DNA of 64,000 nt from Henricia sp. BOLD:AAB3569. Taxonomy: Eukaryota; Echinodermata; Asteroidea; Spinulosida; Echinasteridae. Both the position numbers and the translations under genes were made by a program. A model generated the notes under the pieces. That model worked only from the letters and a program-made list of their open reading frames with translations, made no database searches and was not told where the DNA came from. The stretch is taken from contig JBBELK010000970.1 of assembly GCA_037783545.1 (NCBI GenBank), positions 40,162-104,161 of the forward strand, given 5' to 3'. Below, one piece after another: positions 1 through 13,408 of the stretch. Within the stretch, counting starts at the first letter, position 1. Every line of letters starts with the position of its first letter.

Positions 1-2496
1 AAATTTTGCATGCTCCAAGCAATCTATATTGCGCACTTGTCCTAAAAAAATGACAGACTTTCGCCGGGAAATGGCAGAGAAATTTCAGAGTTTAGGGAAA
101 ACTGGGTTGGGGCTTCCTGACTGCTCCCGCAACCCGTGGCTGTCTGTACACTCCTCTTTGGTGTACTCCTGACTCGTGCGCATGCTCAGTCCTTCGGACT
201 GTCGTTGACACTGCCCAGTTTGGGACGGGAATTTGGTCAAAGTGTGGTCCAAACGTCGGCAAATTTGGAGGTCGAAAAATTTTCAGACGAACTTCAAATT
301 GTGCATGCTCCAAGCAATCTATATTGCGCACTTGTCCTAAACAAATGACAGACTTTCGCCGGGAAATGGCAGAGAAATTTCAGAGTTTAGGGAAAACTGG
401 GTTGGGGCTTCCTGACTGCTCCCGCAACCCGTGGCTGTCTGTACACTCCTCTTTGGTGTACTCCTGACTCGTGCGCATGCTCAGTCCTTCGGACTGTCGT
501 TGACACTGCCCAGTTTGGGACGGGAATTTGGTCAAAGTGTGGTCCAAACGTCGGCAAATTTGGAGGTCGAAAAATTTTCCGACGAACTTAAAATTGTGCA
601 TGCTCCAAGCAATCTATATTGCGCACTTGTCCTAAAAAAATGACAGACTTTCGCCGGGAAATGCCAGAGAAATTTCAGAGTTTAGGGACAACTGGGTTGG
701 GGCTTCCTGACTGCTCCCGCAACCCGTGGCTGTCTGTACACTCCTCTTTGGTGTACTCCTGACTCGTGCGCATGCTCAGTCCTTCGGACTGTCGTTGACA
801 CTGCCCAGTTTGGGACGGGAATTTTGTCAAAGTGTGGTCCAAACGTCGGCAAATTTGGAGGTCGAAACATTTTCCGACGAACTTCAAATTTTGCATGCTC
901 CAAGCAATCTATATTGCGCACTTGTCCTAAAAAAATGACAGACTTTCGCCGGGAAATGGCAGAGAAATTTCAGAGTTTAGGGAAAACTGGGTTGGGGCTT
1001 CCTGACTGCTCCCGCAACCCGTGGCTGTCTGTACACTCCTCTTTGGTGTACTCCTGACTCGTGCGCATGCTCAGTCCTTCGGACTGTCGTTGACACTGCC
1101 CAGTTTGGGACGGGAATTTGGTCAAAGTGTGGTCCAAACGTCGGCAAATTTGGAGGTCGAAAAATTTTCAGACGAACTTCAAATTGTGCATGCTCCAAGC
1201 AATCTTTATTGCGCACTTGTCCTAAACAAATGACAGACTTTCGCCGGGAAATGGCAGAGAAATTTCAGAGTTTAGGGAAAAACTGGGTTGGGGCTTCCTG
1301 ACTGCTCCCGCAACCCGTGGCTGTCTGTACACTCCTCTTTGGTGTACTCCTGACTCGTGCGCATGCTCAGTCCTTCGGACTGTCGTTGACACTGCCCAGT
1401 TTGGGACGGGAATTTGGTCAAAGTGTGGTCCAAACGTCGGCAAATTTGGAGGTCGAAAAATTTTCCGACGAACTTCAAATTTTGCATGCTCCAAGCAATC
1501 TATATTGCGCACTTGTCCTAAACAAATGGCAGACTTTCGCCGGGAAATGGCAGAGAAATTTCAGAGTTTAGGGAAAACTGGGTTGGGGCTTCCTGACTGC
1601 TCCCGCAACCCGTGGCTGTCTGTACACTCCTCTTTGGTGTACTCCTGACTCGTGCGCATGCTCAGTCCTTCGGACTGTCGTTGACACTGCCCAGTTTGGG
1701 ACGGGAATTTGGTCAAAGTGTGGTCCAAACGTCGGCAAATTTGGAGGTCGAAAAATTTTCCGACGAACTTAAAATTATGCATGCTCCAAGCAATCTATAT
1801 TGCGCACTTGTCCTAAAAAAATGACAGACTTTCGCCGGGAAATGCCAGAGAAATTTCAGAGTTTAGGGACAACTGGGTTGGGGCTTCCTGACTGCTCCCG
1901 CAACCCGTGGCTGTCTGTACACTCCTCTTTGGTGTACTCCTGACTCGTGCGCATGCTCAGTCCTTCGGACTGTCGTTGACACTGCCCAGTTTGGGACGGG
2001 AATTTGGTCAAAGTGTGGTCCAAACGTCGGCAAATTTGGAGGTCGAAACATTTTCCGACGAACTTCAAATTTTGCATGCTCCAAGCAATCTATATTGCGC
2101 ACTTGTCCTAAAAAAATGACAGACTTTCGCCGGGAAATGGCAGAGAAATTTCAGAGTTTAGGGAAAACTGGGTTGGGGCTTCCTGACTGCTCCCGCAACC
2201 CGTGGCTGTCTGTACACTCCTCTTTGGTGTACTCCTGACTCGTGCGCATGCTCAGTCCTTCGGACTGTCGTTGACACTGCCCAGTTTGGGACGGGAATTT
2301 GGTCAAAGTGTGGTCCAAACGTCGGCAAATTTGGAGGTCGAAAAATTTTCCGACGAACTTCAAATTTTGCATGCTCCAAGCAATCTATATTGCGCACTTG
2401 TCCTAAACAAATGACAGACTTTCGCCGGGAAATGGCAGAGAAATTTCAGAGTTTAGGGAAAACTGGGTTGGGGCTTCCTGACTGCTCCCGCAACCC
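1..2496 (+). repeat. Left edge block, mixed type A units with a 4-unit duplication
   Basis: The window opens inside a unit. The unusual linker GAAATGCCAGAG followed by GGGACAACTGGG occurs near 660-690 and again near 1841-1871. The unit before each carries CTTAAAATT, and the spacing is 1181 bp (four units plus one base). Units at 136 and 1021 share TTTTCAGACG and AAATTGTGCATG, so a 3-unit offset is also visible. The unit starting at 1021 is 296 bp because of an extra A in GGGAAAAACTGGG. The block looks like overlapping unequal exchanges and not one clean HOR. Confidence 0.65.
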
Positions 2497-4855
2497 GTGG
2501 CTGTCTGTACACTCCTCTTTGGTGTACTCCTGACTCGTGCGCATGCTCAGTCCTTCGGACTGTCGTTGACACTGCCCAGTTTGGGACGGGAATTTGGTCA
2601 AAGTGTGGTCCAAACGTCGGCAAATTTGGAGGTCGAAAAATTTTCCGACGAACTTCAAATTTGGCATGCTCCAAGCAATCTATATTGCGCACTTGTCCTA
2701 AAAAAATGACAGACTTTCGCCGGGAAATGGCAGAGAAATTTCAGAGTTTAGGGAAAACTGGGTTGGGGCTTCCTGACTGCTCCCGCAACCCGTGGCTGTC
2801 TGTACACTCCTCTTTGGTGTACTCCTGACTCGTGCGCATGCTCAGTCCTTCGGACTGTCGTTGACACTGCCCAGTTTGGGACGGGAATTTGGTCAAAGTG
2901 TGGTCCAAACTTCGGCAAATTTGGAGGTCGAAAAATTTTCCGACGAACTTCAAATTTTGCATGCTCCAAGCAATCTATATTGCGCACTTGTCCTAAAAAA
3001 ATGACAGACTTTCGCCGGGAAATGGCAGAGAAATTTCAGAGTTTAGGGAAAACTGGGTTGGGGCTTCCTGACTGCTCCCGCAACCCGTGGCTGTCTGTAC
3101 ACTCCTCTTTGGTGTACTCCTGACTCGTGCGCATGCTCAGTCCTTCGGACTGTCGTTGACACTGCCCAGTTTGGGATGGGCATTTGGTCAAAGTGTGGTC
3201 CAAACGTCGGCAAATTTGGAGGTCGAAACATTTTCCGACGAACTTCAAATTTTGCATGCTCCAAGCAATCTATATTGCGCACTTGTCCTAAACAAATGAC
3301 AGACTTTCGCCTGGAAATGGCAGAGAAATTTCAGAGTTTAGGGAAAACTGGGTTGGGGCTTCCTGACTGCTCCCGCAACCCGTGGCTGTCTGTACACTCC
3401 TCTTTGGTGTACTCCTGACTTGTGCGCATGCTCAGTCCTTCGGACTGTCGTTGACACTGCCCAGTTTGGGACGGGAATTTGGTCAAAGTGTGGTCCAAAC
3501 GTCGGCAAATTTGGAGGTCGAAAAATTTTCCGACGAACTTCAAATTTGGCATGCTCCAAGCAATCTATATTGCGCACTTGTCCTAAAAAAATGACAGACT
3601 TTCGCCGGAAATGGCAGAGAAATTTCAGAGTTTAGGGAAAACTGGGTTGGGGCTTCCTGACTGCTCCCGCAACCCGTGGCTGTCTGTACACTCCTCTTTG
3701 GTGTACTCCTGACTCGTGCGCATGCTCAGTCCTTCGGACTGTCGTTGACACTGCCCAGTTTGGGACGGGAATTTGGTCAAAGTGTGGTCCAAACGTCGGC
3801 AAATTTGGAGGTCGAAACATTTTCCGACGAACTTCAAATTTTGCATGCTCCAAGCAATCTATATTGCGCACTTGTCCTAAACAAATGACAGACTTTCGCC
3901 GGGAAATGGCAGAGAAATTTCAGAGTTTAGGGAAAACTGGGTTGGGGCTTCCTGACTGCTCCCGCAACCCGTGGCTGTCTGTACACTCCTCTTTGGTGTA
4001 CTCCTGACTCGTGCACATGCTCAGTCCTTCGGACTGTCGTTGACACTGCCCAGTTTGGGATGGGAATTTGGTCAAAGTGTGGTCCAAACGTCGGCAAATT
4101 TGGAGGTCGAAAAATTTTCCGACGAACTTCAAATTTTGCATTCTCCAAGTAATCTATATTGCGCACTTGTCCTAAAAAAATGACAGACTTTCGCCGGGAA
4201 ATGGCAGAGAAATTTCAGAGTTTAGGGAAAACTGGGTTGGGGCTTCCTGACTGCTCCCGCAACCCGTGGCTGTCTGTACACTCCTCTTTGGTGTACTCCT
4301 GACTCGTGCGCATGCTCAGTCCTTCGGACTGTCGTTGACACTGCCCAGTTTGGGACGGGAATTTGGTCAAAGTGTGGTCCAAACGTCGGCAAATTTGGAG
4401 GTCGAAACATTTTCCGACGAACTTCAAATTTTGCATGCTCCAAGCAATCTATATTGCGCACTTGTCCTAAACAAATGACAGACTTTCGCCGGGAAATGGC
4501 AGAGAAATTTGAGAGTTTAGGGAAAACTGGGTTGGGGCTTCCTGACTGCTCCCGCAACCCGTGGCTGTCTGTACACTCCTCTTTGGTGTACTCCTGACTC
4601 GTGCGCATGCTCAGTCCTTCGGACTGTCGTTGACACTGCCCAGTTTGGGACGGGAATTTGGTCAAAGTGTGGTCCAAACGTCGGCAAATTTGGAGGTCGA
4701 AACATTTTCCGACGAACTTCAAATTTTGCATGCTCCAAGCAATCTATATTGCGCACTTGTCCTAAACAAATGACAGACTTTCGCCGGGAAATGGCAGAGA
4801 AATTTCAGAGTTTAGGGAAAACTGGGTTGGGGCTTCCTGACTGCTCCCGCAACCC
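2497..4855 (+). repeat. 8-unit higher-order repeat, copy 1
   Basis: The order of eight marked units, starting at 2497, 2792, 3087, 3382, 3676, 3971, 4266 and 4561, is repeated 2359 bp further on. Markers in order: TTTGGCATGC; CAAACTTCGG; GGATGGGCATTTGG; GACTTGTGCG with a 294-bp length from CGCCGGAAATGG; GAAACATTT; GGATGGGAATT with GCATTCTCCAAGTAATC; then two GAAACATTT units with AAACAAATG linkers. Private changes in this copy include GTGCACATG near 4014 and TTTGAGAG near 4510. Confidence 0.85.
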
Positions 4856-7214
4856 GTGGCTGTCTGTACACTCCTCTTTGGTGTACTCCTGACTCGTGCG
4901 CATGCTCAGTCCTTCGGACTGTCGTTGACACTGCCCAGTTTGGGACGGGAATTTGGTCAAAGTGTGGTCCAAACGTCGGCAAATTTGGAGGTCGAAAAAT
5001 TTTCCGACGAACTTCAAATTTGGCATGCTCCAAGCAATCTATATTGCGCACTTGTCCTAAAAAAATGACAGACTTTCGCCGGGAAATGGCAGAGAAATTT
5101 CAGAGTTTAGGGAAAACTGGGTTGGGGCTTCCTGACTGCTCCCGCAACCCGTGGCTGTCTGTACACTCCTCTTTGGTGTACTCCTGACTCGTGCGCATGC
5201 TCAGTCCTTCGGACTGTCGTTGACACTGCCCAGTTTGGGACGGGAATTTGGTCAAAGTGTGGTCCAAACTTCGGCAAATTTGGAGGTCGAAAAAATTTCC
5301 GACGAACTTCAAATTTTGCATGCTCCAAGCAATCTATATTGCGCACTTGTCCTAAAAAAATGACAGACTTTCGCCGGGAAATGGCAGAGAAATTTCAGAG
5401 TTTAGGGAAAACTGGGTTGGGGCTTCCTGACTGCTCCCGCAACCCGTGGCTGTCTGTACACTCCTCTTTGGTGTACTCCTGACTCGTGCGCATGCTCAGT
5501 CCTTCGGACTGTCGTTGACACTGCCCAGTTTGGGATGGGCATTTGGTCAAAGTGTGGTCCAAACGTCGGCAAATTTGGAGGTCGAAACATTTTCCGACGA
5601 ACTTCAAATTTTGCATGCTCCAAGCAATCTATATTGCGCACTTGTCCTAAACAAATGACAGACTTTCGCCTGGAAATGGCAGAGAAATTTCAGAGTTTAG
5701 GGAAAACTGGGTTGGGGCTTCCTGACTGCTCCCGCAACCCGTGGCTGTCTGTACACTCCTCTTTGGTGTACTCCTGACTTGTGCGCATGCTCAGTCCTTC
5801 GGACAGTCGTTGACACTGCCCAGTTTGGGACGGGAATTTGGTCAAAGTGTGGTCCAAACGTCGGCAAATTTGGAGGTCGAAAAATTTTCCGACGAACTTC
5901 AAATTTGGCATGCTCCAAGCAATCTATATTGCGCACTTGTCCTAAAAAAATGACAGACTTTCGCCGGAAATGGCAGAGAAATTTCAGAGTTTAGGGAAAA
6001 CTGGGTTGGGGCTTCCTGACTGCTCCCGCAACCCGTGGCTGTCTGTACACTCCTCTTTGGTGTACTCCTGACTCGTGCGCATGCTCAGTCCTTCGGACTG
6101 TCGTTGACACTGCCCAGTTTGGGACGGGAATTTGGTCAAAGTGTGGTCCAAACGTCGGCAAATTTGGAGGTCGAAACATTTTCCGACGAACTTCAAATTT
6201 TGCATGCTCCAAGCAATCTATATTGCGCACTTGTCCTAAACAAATGACAGACTTTCGCCGGGAAATGGCAGAGAAATTTCAGAGTTTAGGGAAAACTGGG
6301 TTGGGGCTTCCTGACTGCTCCCGCAACCCGTGGCTGTCTGTACACTCCTCTTTGGTGTACTCCTGACTCGTGCGCATGCTCAGTCCTTCGGACTGTCGTT
6401 GACACTGCCCAGTTTGGGATGGGAATTTGGTCAAAGTGTGGTCCAAACGTCGGCAAATTTGGAGGTCGAAAAATTTTCCGACGAACTTCAAATTTTGCAT
6501 TCTCCAAGTAATCTATATTGCGCACTTGTCCTAAAAAAATGACAGACTTTCGCCGGGAAATGGCAGAGAAATTTCAGAGTTTAGGGAAAACTGGGTTGGG
6601 GCTTCCTGACTGCTCCCGCAACCCGTGGCTGTCTGTACACTCCTCTTTGGTGTACTCCTGACTCGTGCGCATGCTCAGTCCTTCGGACTGTCGTTGACAC
6701 TGCCCAGTTTGGGACGGGAATTTGGTCAAAGTGTGGTCCAAACGTCGGCAAATTTGGAGGTCGAAACATTTTCCGACGAACTTCAAATTTTGCAAGCTCC
6801 AAGCAATCTATATTGCGCACTTGTCCTAAACAAATGACAGACTTTCGCCGGGAAATGGCAGAGAAATTTCAGAGTTTAGGGAAAACTGGGTTGGGGCTTC
6901 CTGACTGCTCCCGCAACCCGTGGCTGTCTGTACACTCCTCTTTGGTGTACTCCTGACTCGTGCGCATGCTCAGTCCTTCGGACTGTCGTTGACACTGCCC
7001 AGTTTGGGACGGGAATTTGGTCAAAGTGTGGTCCAAACGTCGGCAAATTTGGAGGTCGAAACATTTTCCGACGAACTTCAAATTTTGCATGCTCCAAGCA
7101 ATCTATATTGCGCACTTGTCCTAAACAAATGACAGACTTTCGCCGGGAAATGGCAGAGAAATTTCAGAGTTTAGGGAAAACTGGGTTGGGGCTTCCTGAC
7201 TGCTCCCGCAACCC
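4856..7214 (+). repeat. 8-unit higher-order repeat, copy 2
   Basis: The unit-by-unit counterpart of 2497-4855 has the same markers in the same order and the same total length of 2359 bp. Differences are few: GGACAGTCG in the unit at 5741, GAAAAAATTTCC near 5289, and GCAAGCTCC near 6793. Its right part is also the start of the larger 12-unit duplication beginning at 5741, so the two amplification events overlap. Confidence 0.85.
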
Positions 7215-9279
7215 GTGGCTGTCTGTACACTCCTCTTTGGTGTACTCCTGACTCGTGCGCATGCTCAGTCCTTCGGACTGTCGTTGACACTGCCCAGTTT
7301 GGGATGGGAATTTGGTCAAAGTGTGGTCCAAACGTCGGCAAATTTGGAGGTCGAAAAATTTTCCGACGAACTTCAAATTTTGCATGCTCCAAGCAATCTA
7401 TATTGCGCACTTGTCCTAAAAAAATGACAGACTTTCGCCGGGAAATGGCAGAGAAATTTCAGAGTTTAGGGAAAACTGGGTTGGGGCTTCCTAACTGCTC
7501 CCGCAACCCGTGGCTGTCTGTACACTCCTCTTTGGTGTACTCCTGACTCGTGCGCATGCTCAGTCCTTCGGACTGTCGTTGACACTGCCCAGTTTGGGAC
7601 GGGAATTTGGTCAAAGTGTGGTCCAAACGTCGGCAAATTTGGAGGTCGAAACATTTTCCGACGAACTTCAAATTTGGCATGCTCCAAGCAATCTATATTG
7701 CGCACTTGTCCTAAACAAATGACAGACTTTCGCCGGGAAATGGCAGAGAAATTTCAGAGTTTAGGGAAAACTGGGTTGGGGCTTCCTGACTGCTCCCGCA
7801 ACCCGTGGCTGTCTGTACACTCCTCTTTGGTGTACTCCTGACTCGTGCGCATGCTCAGTCCTTCGGACTGTCGTTGACACTGCCCAGTTTGGGACGGGAA
7901 TTTGGTCAAAGTGTGGTCCAAACGTCGGCAAATTTGGAGGTCGAAACATTTTCCGACGAACTTCAAATTTTGCATGCTCCAAGCAATCTATATTGCGCAC
8001 TTGTCCTAAAAAATTGACAGACTTTCGCCGGGAAATGGCAGATAAATTTCAGAGTTTAGGGAAAACTGGGTTGGGGCTTCCTGACTGCTCCCGCAACCCG
8101 TAGCTGTCTGTACACTCCTCTTTGGTGTACTCCTGACTCGTGCGCATGCTCAGTCCTTCGGACTGTCGTTGACACTGCCCAGTTTGGGACGGGAATTTGG
8201 TCAAAGTGTGGTCCAAACGTCGGCAAATTTGGAGGTCGAAAAATTTTCCGACGAACTTCAAATTTTGCATGCTCCAAGCAATCTATATTGCGCACTTGTC
8301 CTAAAAAAATGACAGACTTTCGCTGGGAAATGGCAGAGAAATTTCAGAGTTTAGGGAAAACTGGGTTGGGGCTTCCTGACTGCTCCCGCAACCCGTGGCT
8401 GTCTGTACACTCCTCTTTGGTGTACTCCTGACTCGTGCGCATGCTCAGTCCTTCGGACTGTCGTTGACACTGCCCAGTTTGGGACGGGAATTTGGTCAAA
8501 GTGTGGTCCAAACCTCGGCAAATTTGGAAGTCGAAACATTTTCCGACGAACTTCAAATTTTGCATGCTCCAAGCAATCTATATTGCGCACTTGTCCTAAA
8601 CAAATGACAGACTTTCGCCGGGAAATGGCAGAGAAATTTCAGAGTTTAGGGAAAACTGGGTTGGGGCTTCCTGACTGCTCCCTCAACCCGTGGCTGTCTG
8701 TACACTCCTCTTTGGTGTACTCCTGACTCGTGCGCATGCTCAGTCCTTCGGACTGTCGTTGACACTGCCCAGTTTGGGACGGGAATTTGGTCAAAGTGTG
8801 GTCCAAACCTCGGCAAATTTGGAAGTCGAAACATTTTCCGACGAACTTCAAATTTTGCATGCTCCAAGCAATCTATATTGCGCACTTGTCCTAAACAAAT
8901 GACAGACTTTCGCCGGGAAATGGCAGAGAAATTTCAGAGTTTAGGGAAAACTGGGTTGGGGCTTCCTGACTGCTCCCTCAACCCGTGGCTGTCTGTACAC
9001 TCCTCTTTGGTGTACTCCTGACTCGTGCGCATGCTCAGTCCTTCGGACTGTCGTTGACACTGCCCAGTTTGGGATGGGAATTTGGTCAAAGTGTGGTCCA
9101 AACGTCGGCAAATTTGGAGGTCGAAACATTTTCCGACGAACTTCAAATTTTGCATGCTCCAAGCAATCTATATTGCGCACTTGTCCTAAACAAATGACAG
9201 ACTTTCGCCTGGAAATGGCAGAGAAATTTCAGAGTTTAGGGAAAACTGGGTTGGGGCTTCCTGACTGCTCCCGCAACCC
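5741..9279 (+). repeat. 12-unit higher-order repeat, copy 1 (3539 bp)
   Basis: Twelve units begin with the GACTTGTGCG/GGACAGTCG unit at 5741 and end before an identical-looking unit at 9280. Inner markers: GCATTCTCC (6330), GCAAGCTCC (6625), CTTCCTAACTGC (near 7490), TTTGGCATGC (7510), a CCTAAAAAATTG linker (near 8008), CCCGTAGCTG (8100), CGCTGGGAAAT (near 8323), CAAACCTCGG with GGAAGTCG (8395 and 8690), and CTCCCTCAACC (near 8680 and 8974). CCCGTAGCTG removes the usual GTG at the start of the sense open frame. Confidence 0.85.
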
Positions 9280-12200
9280 GTGGCTGTCTGTACACTCCTC
9301 TTTGGTGTACTCCTGACTTGTGCGCATGCTCAGTCCTTCGGACAGTCGTTGACACTGCCCAGTTTGGGACGGGAATTTGGTCAAAGTGTGGTCCAAACGT
9401 CGGCAAATTTGGAGGTCGAAAAATTTTCCGACGAACTTCAAATTTGGCATGCTCCAAGCAATCTATATTGCGCACTTGTCCTAAAAAAATGACAGACTTT
9501 CGCCGGAAATGGCAGAGAAATTTCAGAGTTTAGGGAAAACTGGGTTGGGGCTTCCTGACTGCTCCCGCAACCCGTGGCTGTCTGTACACTCCTCTTTGGT
9601 GTACTCCTGACTCGTGCGCATGCTCAGTCCTTCGGACTGTCGTTGACACTGCCCAGTTTGGGACGGGAATTTGGTCAAAGTGTGGTCCAAACGTCGGCAA
9701 ATTTGGAGGTCGAAACATTTTCCGACGAACTTCAAATTTTGCATGCTCCAAGCAATCTATATTGCGCACTTGTCCTAAACAAATGACAGACTTTCGCCGG
9801 GAAATGGCAGAGAAATTTCAGAGTTTAGGGAAAACTGGGTTGGGGCTTCCTGACTGCTCCCGCAACCCGTGGCTGTCTGTACACTCCTCTTTGGTGTACT
9901 CCTGACTCGTGCGCATGCTCAGTCCTTCGGACTGTCGTTGACACTGCCCAGTTTGGGATGGGAATTTGGTCAAAGTGTGGTCCAAACGTCGGCAAATTTG
10001 GAGGTCGAAAAATTTTCCGACGAACTTCAAATTTTGCATTCTCCAAGTAATCTATATTGCGCACTTGTCCTAAAAAAATGACAGACTTTCGCCGGGAAAT
10101 GGCAGAGAAATTTCAGAGTTTAGGGAAAACTGGGTTGGGGCTTCCTGACTGCTCCCGCAACCCGTGGCTGTCTGTACACTCCTCTTTGGTGTACTCCTGA
10201 CTCGTGCGCATGCTCAGTCCTTCGGACTGTCGTTGACACTGCCCAGTTTGGGACGGGAATTTGGTCAAAGTGTGGTCCAAACGTCGGCAAATTTGGAGGT
10301 CGAAACATTTTCCGACGAACTTCAAATTTTGCAAGCTCCAAGCAATCTATATTGCGCACTTGTCCTAAACAAATGACAGACTTTCGCCGGGAAATGGCAG
10401 AGAAATTTCAGAGTTTAGGGAAAACTGGGTTGGGGCTTCCTGACTGCTCCCGCAACCCGTGGCTGTCTGTACACTCCTCTTTGGTGTACTCCTGACTCGT
10501 GCGCATGCTCAGTCCTTCGGACTGTCGTTGACACTGCCCAGTTTGGGACGGGAATTTGGTCAAAGTGTGGTCCAAACGTCGGCAAATTTGGAGGTCGAAA
10601 CATTTTCCGACGAACTTCAAATTTTGCATGCTCCAAGCAATCTATATTGCGCACTTGTCCTAAACAAATGACAGACTTTCGCCGGGAAATGGCAGAGAAA
10701 TTTCAGAGTTTAGGGAAAACTGGGTTGGGGCTTCCTGACTGCTCCCGCAACCCGTGGCTGTCTGTACACTCCTCTTTGGTGTACTCCTGACTCGTGCGCA
10801 TGCTCAGTCCTTCGGACTGTCGTTGACACTGCCCAGTTTGGGATGGGAATTTGGTCAAAGTGTGGTCCAAACGTCGGCAAATTTGGAGGTCGAAAAATTT
10901 TCCGACGAACTTCAAATTTTGCATGCTCCAAGCAATCTATATTGCGCACTTGTCCTAAAAAAATGACAGACTTTCGCCGGGAAATGGCAGAGAAATTTCA
11001 GAGTTTAGGGAAAACTGGGTTGGGGCTTCCTAACTGCTCCCGCAACCCGTGGCTGTCTGTACACTCCTCTTTGGTGTACTCCTGACTCGTGCGCATGCTC
11101 AGTCCTTCGGACTGTCGTTGACACTGCCCAGTTTGGGACGGGAATTTGGTCAAAGTGTGGTCCAAACGTCGGCAAATTTGGAGGTCGAAACATTTTCCGA
11201 CGAACTTCAAATTTGGCATGCTCCAAGCAATCTATATTGCGCACTTGTCCTAAACAAATGACAGACTTTCGCCGGGAAATGGCAGAGAAATTTCAGAGTT
11301 TAGGGAAAACTGGGTTGGGGCTTCCTGACTGCTCCCGCAACCCGTGGCTGTCTGTACACTCCTCTTTGGTGTACTCCTGACTCGTGCGCATGCTCAGTCC
11401 TTCGGACTGTCGTTGACACTGCCCAGTTTGGGACGGGAATTTGGTCAAAGTGTGGTCCAAACGTCGGCAAATTTGGAGGTCGAAACATTTTCCGACGAAC
11501 TTCAAATTTTGCATGCTCCAAGCAATCTATATTGCGCACTTGTCCTAAACAAATGACAGACTTTCGCCGGGAAATGGCAGAGAAATTTCAGAGTTTAGGG
11601 AAAACTGGGTTGGGGCTTCCTGACTGCTCCCGCAACCCGTGGCTGTCTGTACACTCCTCTTTGGTGTACTCCTGACTCGTGCGCATGCTCAGTCCTTCGG
11701 ACTGTCGTTGACACTGCCCAGTTTGGGATGGGAATTTGGTCAAAGTGTGGTCCAAACGTCGGCAAATTTGGAGGTCGAAAAATTTTCCGACGAACTTCAA
11801 ATTTTGCATGCTCCAAGCAATCTATATTGCGCACTTGTCCTAAAAAAATGACAGACTTTCGCCGGGAAATGGCAGAGAAATTTCAGAGTTTAGGGAAAAC
11901 TGGGTTGGGGCTTCCTAACTGCTCCCGCAACCCGTGGCTGTCTGTACACTCCTCTTTGGTGTACTCCTGACTCGTGCGCATGCTCAGTCCTTCGGACTGT
12001 CGTTGACACTGCCCAGTTTGGGACGGGAATTTGGTCAAAGTGTGGTCCAAACGTCGGCAAATTTGGAGGTCGAAACATTTTCCGACGAACTTCAAATTTG
12101 GCATGCTCCAAGCAATCTATATTGCGCACTTGTCCTAAACAAATGACAGACTTTCGCCGGGAAATGGCAGAGAAATTTCAGAGTTTAGGGAAAACTGGGT

Positions 12201-13408
12201 TGGGGCTTCCTGACTGCTCCCGCAACCCGTGGCTGTCTGTACACTCCTCTTTGGTGTACTCCTGACTCGTGCGCATGCTCAGTCCTTCGGACTGTCGTTG
12301 ACACTGCCCAGTTTGGGACGGGAATTTGGTCAAAGTGTGGTCCAAACGTCGGCAAATTTGGAGGTCGAAACATTTTCCGACGAACTTCAAATTTTGCATG
12401 CTCCAAGCAATCTATATTGCGCACTTGTCCTAAAAAATTGACAGACTTTCGCCGGGAAATGGCAGATAAATTTCAGAGTTTAGGGAAAACTGGGTTGGGG
12501 CTTCCTGACTGCTCCCGCAACCCGTAGCTGTCTGTACACTCCTCTTTGGTGTACTCCTGACTCGTGCGCATGCTCAGTCCTTCGGACTGTCGTTGACACT
12601 GCCCAGTTTGGGACGGGAATTTGGTCAAAGTGTGGTCCAAACGTCGGCAAATTTGGAGGTCGAAAAATTTTCCGACGAACTTCAAATTTTGCATGCTCCA
12701 AGCAATCTATATTGCGCACTTGTCCTAAAAAAATGACAGACTTTCGCTGGGAAATGGCAGAGAAATTTCAGAGTTTAGGGAAAACTGGGTTGGGGCTTCC
12801 TGACTGCTCCCGCAACCCGTGGCTGTCTGTACACTCCTCTTTGGTGTACTCCTGACTCGTGCGCATGCTCAGTCCTTCGGACTGTCGTTGACACTGCCCA
12901 GTTTGGGACGGGAATTTGGTCAAAGTGTGGTCCAAACCTCGGCAAATTTGGAAGTCGAAACATTTTCCGACGAACTTCAAATTTTGCATGCTCCAAGCAA
13001 TCTATATTGCGCACTTGTCCTAAACAAATGACAGACTTTCGCCGGGAAATGGCAGAGAAATTTCAGAGTTTAGGGAAAACTGGGTTGGGGCTTCCTGACT
13101 GCTCCCTCAACCCGTGGCTGTCTGTACACTCCTCTTTGGTGTACTCCTGACTCGTGCGCATGCTCAGTCCTTCGGACTGTCGTTGACACTGCCCAGTTTG
13201 GGACGGGAATTTGGTCAAAGTGTGGTCCAAACCTCGGCAAATTTGGAAGTCGAAACATTTTCCGACGAACTTCAAATTTTGCATGCTCCAAGCAATCTAT
13301 ATTGCGCACTTGTCCTAAACAAATGACAGACTTTCGCCGGGAAATGGCAGAGAAATTTCAGAGTTTAGGGAAAACTGGGTTGGGGCTTCCTGACTGCTCC
13401 CTCAACCC
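9280..13408 (+). repeat. 12-unit higher-order repeat, copy 2, expanded by an internal 3-unit duplication
   Basis: Units from 9280 to 11343 follow those of 5741-7804 with the same private markers. The trimer that occurs once in copy 1 (6920-7804) then occurs twice here, at 10459-11343 and 11344-12228, each 885 bp. The remaining units (12229, 12524 with CCCGTAGCTG, 12819 and 13114 with CAAACCTCGG) match 7805-8984. The next unit, 13409, begins like the unit at 8985 (CTCCCTCAACC, GGATGGG) but ends like the unit at 6330 (GCATTCTCCAAGTAATC), so it is a recombinant. Confidence 0.85.

Noticed and set aside
136..348. A 70-codon sense frame (AVCTLLFGVLLTRAHAQ...) that looks like a signal peptide plus a small secreted peptide
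   Set aside because: It begins only at GTG, with an in-frame TGA a few codons upstream and no ATG. It recurs in every type A monomer with mostly amino-acid-changing variation, and is broken or displaced in the 276-bp and 293-294-bp units. It is a satellite frame and not a gene family.
4222..4731. A 169-codon antisense open frame
   Set aside because: It comes from one C-to-G change near 4510 that removes the stop between two antisense monomer frames; the neighbouring copy at the same HOR position lacks it.
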